Source: an uncultured Methylococcaceae bacterium
Lineage (GTDB): Bacteria > Pseudomonadota > Gammaproteobacteria > Methylococcales > Methylomonadaceae
Direction of reading: 5' to 3'
Assembly: GCA_903839795.1 (NCBI GenBank)
Contig: CAIMDR010000079.1
Coordinates: forward strand, 1-8,220
DNA: 8,220 nt
Position 1 is the first letter of the stretch. The number at the start of each line of letters is the position of its first letter. Below, in pieces: positions 6,061-8,220 of this stretch. A program made the translations under genes and the position numbers. The notes below the pieces were generated by a model. The model was given only the letters and a program-made list of their open reading frames with translations. It searched no databases and was not told the DNA's origin.

Positions 6061-7828
6061 TAAAGAACCACAATACTTGAAAACACTGCTTTTGGTTGAT
6101 GATGAGCCAACCAATCTTCAGGCCATGAAGCAAATTCTGCAAAATGATTATCGCCTGCTGTTTGCCATGAATGCGGTTAATGCGATAGAGATTAGTAAGG
6201 AACAAATACCTGACATGATTCTCTTGGATGTCAGGTTGCCGGACATGACCGGTTTTGAACTGTGCGTCATGCTTAAGCAGAATTTACGTACCGCAAAGAT
6301 TCCGGTCATTTTCGTCACCTCCCTGTCTGATTCTATTGATGAAACCTATGGCTTTGAAGTGGGTGCGGTTGATTATATAACCAGACCCGTTAATTCGGCT
6401 ATTGTCAGGGCGCGAGTTGCTACTCACCTGTCGTTGATACACGTTAAGGAATTGCAGGATTCAAGGTTACAGATTATTCAAAGACTGGGGCGAGCCGCAG
6501 AGTTTAGGGATAACGAAACGGGTCTGCACGTCATCCGCATGAGTCACTATGCCAGGTTATTGGCGCTGGCTGCGGGATTTTCAGAACAGGCCGCAGAAAA
6601 ACTATTGAATGCTGCGCCCATGCATGATGTTGGAAAAATCGGCATACCGGACAATATCTTGTTAAAACCCGGCCCCCTGGATGAACGAGAATGGGAGATC
6701 ATGCGTCGGCATCCGGCCATTGGTGCAGCCATTATTGGAAGTCACGATTCAACATTAATTCAAATGGCCTACACGATTGCCCTAACCCATCATGAAAAAT
6801 GGGACGGCACCGGTTATCCCAAGCAATTAAAAGGTGAAGAGATTCCCTTGGTCGGAAGAATTGTAGCGGTAGCAGATGTTTTTGATGCGTTGACCACTGT
6901 GCGACCCTATAAAAAAGCCTGGTCGGTAGAAGACGCGCTCGCCTATTTGCAAAAAGAAGTCGGCAAGCACTTTGATCCGGAACTGATACCGCTGTTTATA
7001 AAAATCATGCCCGCCGTGATGGAGGTCAAGGAGCGCTGGGGAGAAGAGAAAATAACGACTTCAAATCTGGAACAGCCGAGAAAAAAACGTGATTTAAAGG
7101 CACTGCTTGAGCAAAGCCATGCGGAACTGGAATCTTTTGCCTATATCGTTTCGCATGATCTTCAAGAGCCGTTACGCGGAATTAACAATTACACCCGGTT
7201 GTTGCAAGATACGGCCAAAGGCAAGTTGGATGAGCAGGAACTGGGGTGGCTAGATAGAGTGACGAGTTTGACGGAGCGGATGAGTAATCAGATTGCGGCG
7301 CTTTTGCAATATTCCCGTGCCGCCCAACAACCGCTGGCTATTGAAGCCGTCGATTTAAATGAACTGGTAGCCTGGGTGCTGGAACCCTTGGCACCGCTTA
7401 TAGCAGAAACCGCTTGTAGCATTACCATACCCCGTTTATTGCCCACTGTTGACTGTGACCCGCTCAGGACGGCGGCAGTATTTGATAGTTTGATTACCAA
7501 TGCGCTTAAATTCAACCAGTCAGAGGGTGATATCCGGGTTGAAATCGGTTATCTCGATGGCGAATCGCCAACTTTTTTTGTAAATGATAATGGTATTGGT
7601 ATCCCGGACAAGTTTCATGATGTCATCTTCAACCTGTTTAGACGGCTGCACGGACGTAGTGAATATGGCGGAGGCATCGGCGCAGGGCTTACCATCAGCC
7701 GCAAACATATTGAGCGACAGGGCGGGAATCTTTGGTTAAAATCAACGCCGGATATCGGCACCACATTTTACTTTACCCTGAACATTGACCAAGAAGATAC
7801 TGACAAAGACAAAGTTCATTTTAATTAA
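6053..7828 (+). CDS. Response regulator REC-HD-GYP fused to a histidine kinase
   Basis: From ATG 6053 this is 591 residues. REC (about 9-130) has D16, D17 and phospho-acceptor D59 (LLDVRLPDMTG), but the usual Lys before Pro is R111. HD-GYP (about 140-330) is complete: H159, H191-D192 (MHDVGKIGIPD), H220, HHEKWDGTGYP (246-256) and D275, predicting a metal-dependent c-di-GMP phosphodiesterase. A charged linker (about 335-355) leads to a second kinase: phytochrome-type HisKA with H368 in SHDLQEPLRG, N483, D512-NGIG and a GGGIGAGLTI G2 box. The final gene of the operon, it overlaps the kinase stop by 8 nt (ATGAATAA), indicating coupled translation and a shared pathway, so it is the probable relay partner of H1021. 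No separate acceptor for its own kinase is seen downstream. Domain calls are firm; physiological output is inferred. In-frame TTG codons at 6041 and 6044 are alternative starts. Confidence 0.94.
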   Translation: MNNKEPQYLKTLLLVDDEPTNLQAMKQILQNDYRLLFAMNAVNAIEISKEQIPDMILLDVRLPDMTGFELCVMLKQNLRTAKIPVIFVTSLSDSIDETYGFEVGAVDYITRPVNSAIVRARVATHLSLIHVKELQDSRLQIIQRLGRAAEFRDNETGLHVIRMSHYARLLALAAGFSEQAAEKLLNAAPMHDVGKIGIPDNILLKPGPLDEREWEIMRRHPAIGAAIIGSHDSTLIQMAYTIALTHHEKWDGTGYPKQLKGEEIPLVGRIVAVADVFDALTTVRPYKKAWSVEDALAYLQKEVGKHFDPELIPLFIKIMPAVMEVKERWGEEKITTSNLEQPRKKRDLKALLEQSHAELESFAYIVSHDLQEPLRGINNYTRLLQDTAKGKLDEQELGWLDRVTSLTERMSNQIAALLQYSRAAQQPLAIEAVDLNELVAWVLEPLAPLIAETACSITIPRLLPTVDCDPLRTAAVFDSLITNALKFNQSEGDIRVEIGYLDGESPTFFVNDNGIGIPDKFHDVIFNLFRRLHGRSEYGGGIGAGLTISRKHIERQGGNLWLKSTPDIGTTFYFTLNIDQEDTDKDKVHFN

Positions 7829-7882
7829 ACTGGGGTAATTATTGACAGAAACGCTATTCGGTAGTTGCGTGATTTCCCAATA

Positions 7883-7956
7883 CCGTAGGGGCAGAAAATA
7901 AGCTGCCCGCTGTTAAGACGCTTATTATCAGGGTTGAAAATTTTCTACCCCTACGG
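7883..7956. repeat. Inverted repeat with 17-bp arms
   Basis: CCGTAGGGGCAGAAAAT (7883-7899) and ATTTTCTACCCCTACGG (7940-7956) are reverse complements apart from one position, enclosing 40 nt. It is the first strong structure after the operon's last stop codon. Confidence 0.85.
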
Positions 7957-7968
7957 ATGCGAAGCGTG

Positions 7969-7987
7969 ACGGGGTTTGCAACCCCGT
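7969..7987. repeat. Palindrome ACGGGGTT/AACCCCGT
   Basis: Eight-base perfect arms (7969-7976, 7980-7987) flank TGC. It shares the GGGGTTtGCAACCCC core with the hairpin at 8070-8094, so both belong to one intergenic family. Confidence 0.75.
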
Positions 7988-8069
7988 TACTCACGTTTTA
8001 GCTGCCTGAACTAAACAGCTAAACAAACCTAACGCAAATTTTTTGAATAACGGTAAGTACCAAACGTTT

Positions 8070-8094
8070 GGGGCGGGGTTGCAAACCCCGCCCC
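8070..8094. repeat. GC-rich perfect hairpin, 11-bp stem
   Basis: GGGGCGGGGTT (8070-8080) pairs with AACCCCGCCCC (8084-8094) around GCA. The following CCCCGCCCCGCGTT (8086-8099) is repeated exactly at 8137-8150, so this block and the 28-bp repeats are interleaved. Confidence 0.85.
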
Positions 8095-8159
8095 GCGTTG
8101 TGATTTCCAAAAACCGTAAGGGCAGAAGATTTTCTGCCCCGCCCCGCGTTCGTTAAGTG

Positions 8160-8220
8160 CCGGAAACTGCGTAGGCCGGAATAAGGCTTTTCGAGCGTAA
8201 GCGAGAATAAGCGTTTCCGG
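8160..8220. repeat. Interspersed hairpin element, copy 2 (inverted)
   Basis: Positions 8169-8220 match the reverse complement of 1823-1874 at 49 of 52 bases. Here CCGGAAAC (8160-8167) can pair with GTTTCCGG (8213-8220) and close a stem around the element. It runs to the window edge, so its full extent is unknown. Confidence 0.85.

Larger units (their letters stand above)
7869..8127. repeat. 28-bp direct repeat pair (7869-7896 and 8100-8127)
   Basis: GTGATTTCCCAATACCGTAG... at 7869-7896 recurs at 8100-8127 with 3 substitutions. Each copy ends in GGGCAGAA, which is the left arm of a hairpin (7883-7956 for the first; GGGCAGAA 8120-8127 with TTCTGCCC 8132-8139 for the second). They look like two copies of one element, the second shorter. 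Confidence 0.8.
7829..8220. other. Gene-free stretch of nested palindromes
   Basis: No gene is seen in these 392 bp. Almost all of it is made of inverted and direct repeats listed separately. A 12-bp palindrome, CCAAACGTTTGG (8060-8071), abuts the GC-rich hairpin at 8070-8094. None of the hairpins is followed by a clear T-run, so I call no intrinsic terminator, though the first strong one (7883-7956) could protect or end the operon mRNA. Confidence 0.75.

Noticed and set aside
7883..7956. Intrinsic terminator of the signalling operon
   Set aside because: The inverted repeat is strong but encloses 40 nt and is not followed by a T-run, so it is listed only as a repeat.

Overview
The window looks like chromosomal DNA of a gammaproteobacterium. 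The clearest evidence is a coaD gene followed directly by a YfhL/Alvin-type ferredoxin gene, a common gammaproteobacterial pairing. The moderate-to-low GC content and the dense intergenic palindromes (CCAAGCTGGAGCTTGG-type, GGCCGGAATAAG-type, CACAGATAAACAC-type) remind me of methanotrophs of the order Methylococcales. That narrower placement is an inference, not something the sequence proves. No rRNA, tRNA, transposase, phage or CRISPR feature was seen, and no gene is cut by a window edge.

Layout. Positions 1-805 contain no convincing gene. They hold a large REP-like hairpin, two shorter palindromes, three 21-bp tandem units and an array of seven 42/43-bp units, each able to form a hairpin. 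Positions 806-1551 (minus strand) are a two-gene unit, coaD then yfhL. Positions 1552-1909 are intergenic, with a short tandem repeat and an interspersed hairpin element. A MarR-family regulator gene (minus strand, 1910-2356) diverges from a two-gene signalling operon on the plus strand. That operon encodes a 1175-residue soluble hybrid histidine kinase (three PAS, HisKA, HATPase, two REC, HPt) at 2533-6060 and a response regulator at 6053-7828 combining REC, HD-GYP and a second complete histidine kinase. Positions 7829-8220 are again gene-free and packed with nested palindromes. The last 52 bases repeat, in inverted orientation, an element found just outside marR.

How the genes may work together. 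CoaD makes dephospho-CoA; the ferredoxin is an electron carrier whose partner is not visible here. In the signalling operon, the motifs allow a relay H440 -> D877 -> H1021 within the hybrid kinase and then D59 of the response regulator, which would control c-di-GMP hydrolysis by HD-GYP and possibly the attached second kinase. The MarR gene shares a 176-bp AT-rich divergent promoter region with this operon, and palindromes there are candidate operators.

The most notable points are the REC-HD-GYP-HisKA-HATPase fusion, a well-initiated 14-codon leader ORF overlapping the kinase start, and identical ATG-N-ATAA 8-nt overlaps at both operon junctions. Others are the altered REC residues (N680 and A763 in the kinase, R111 in the regulator) and the 42-bp hairpin array.
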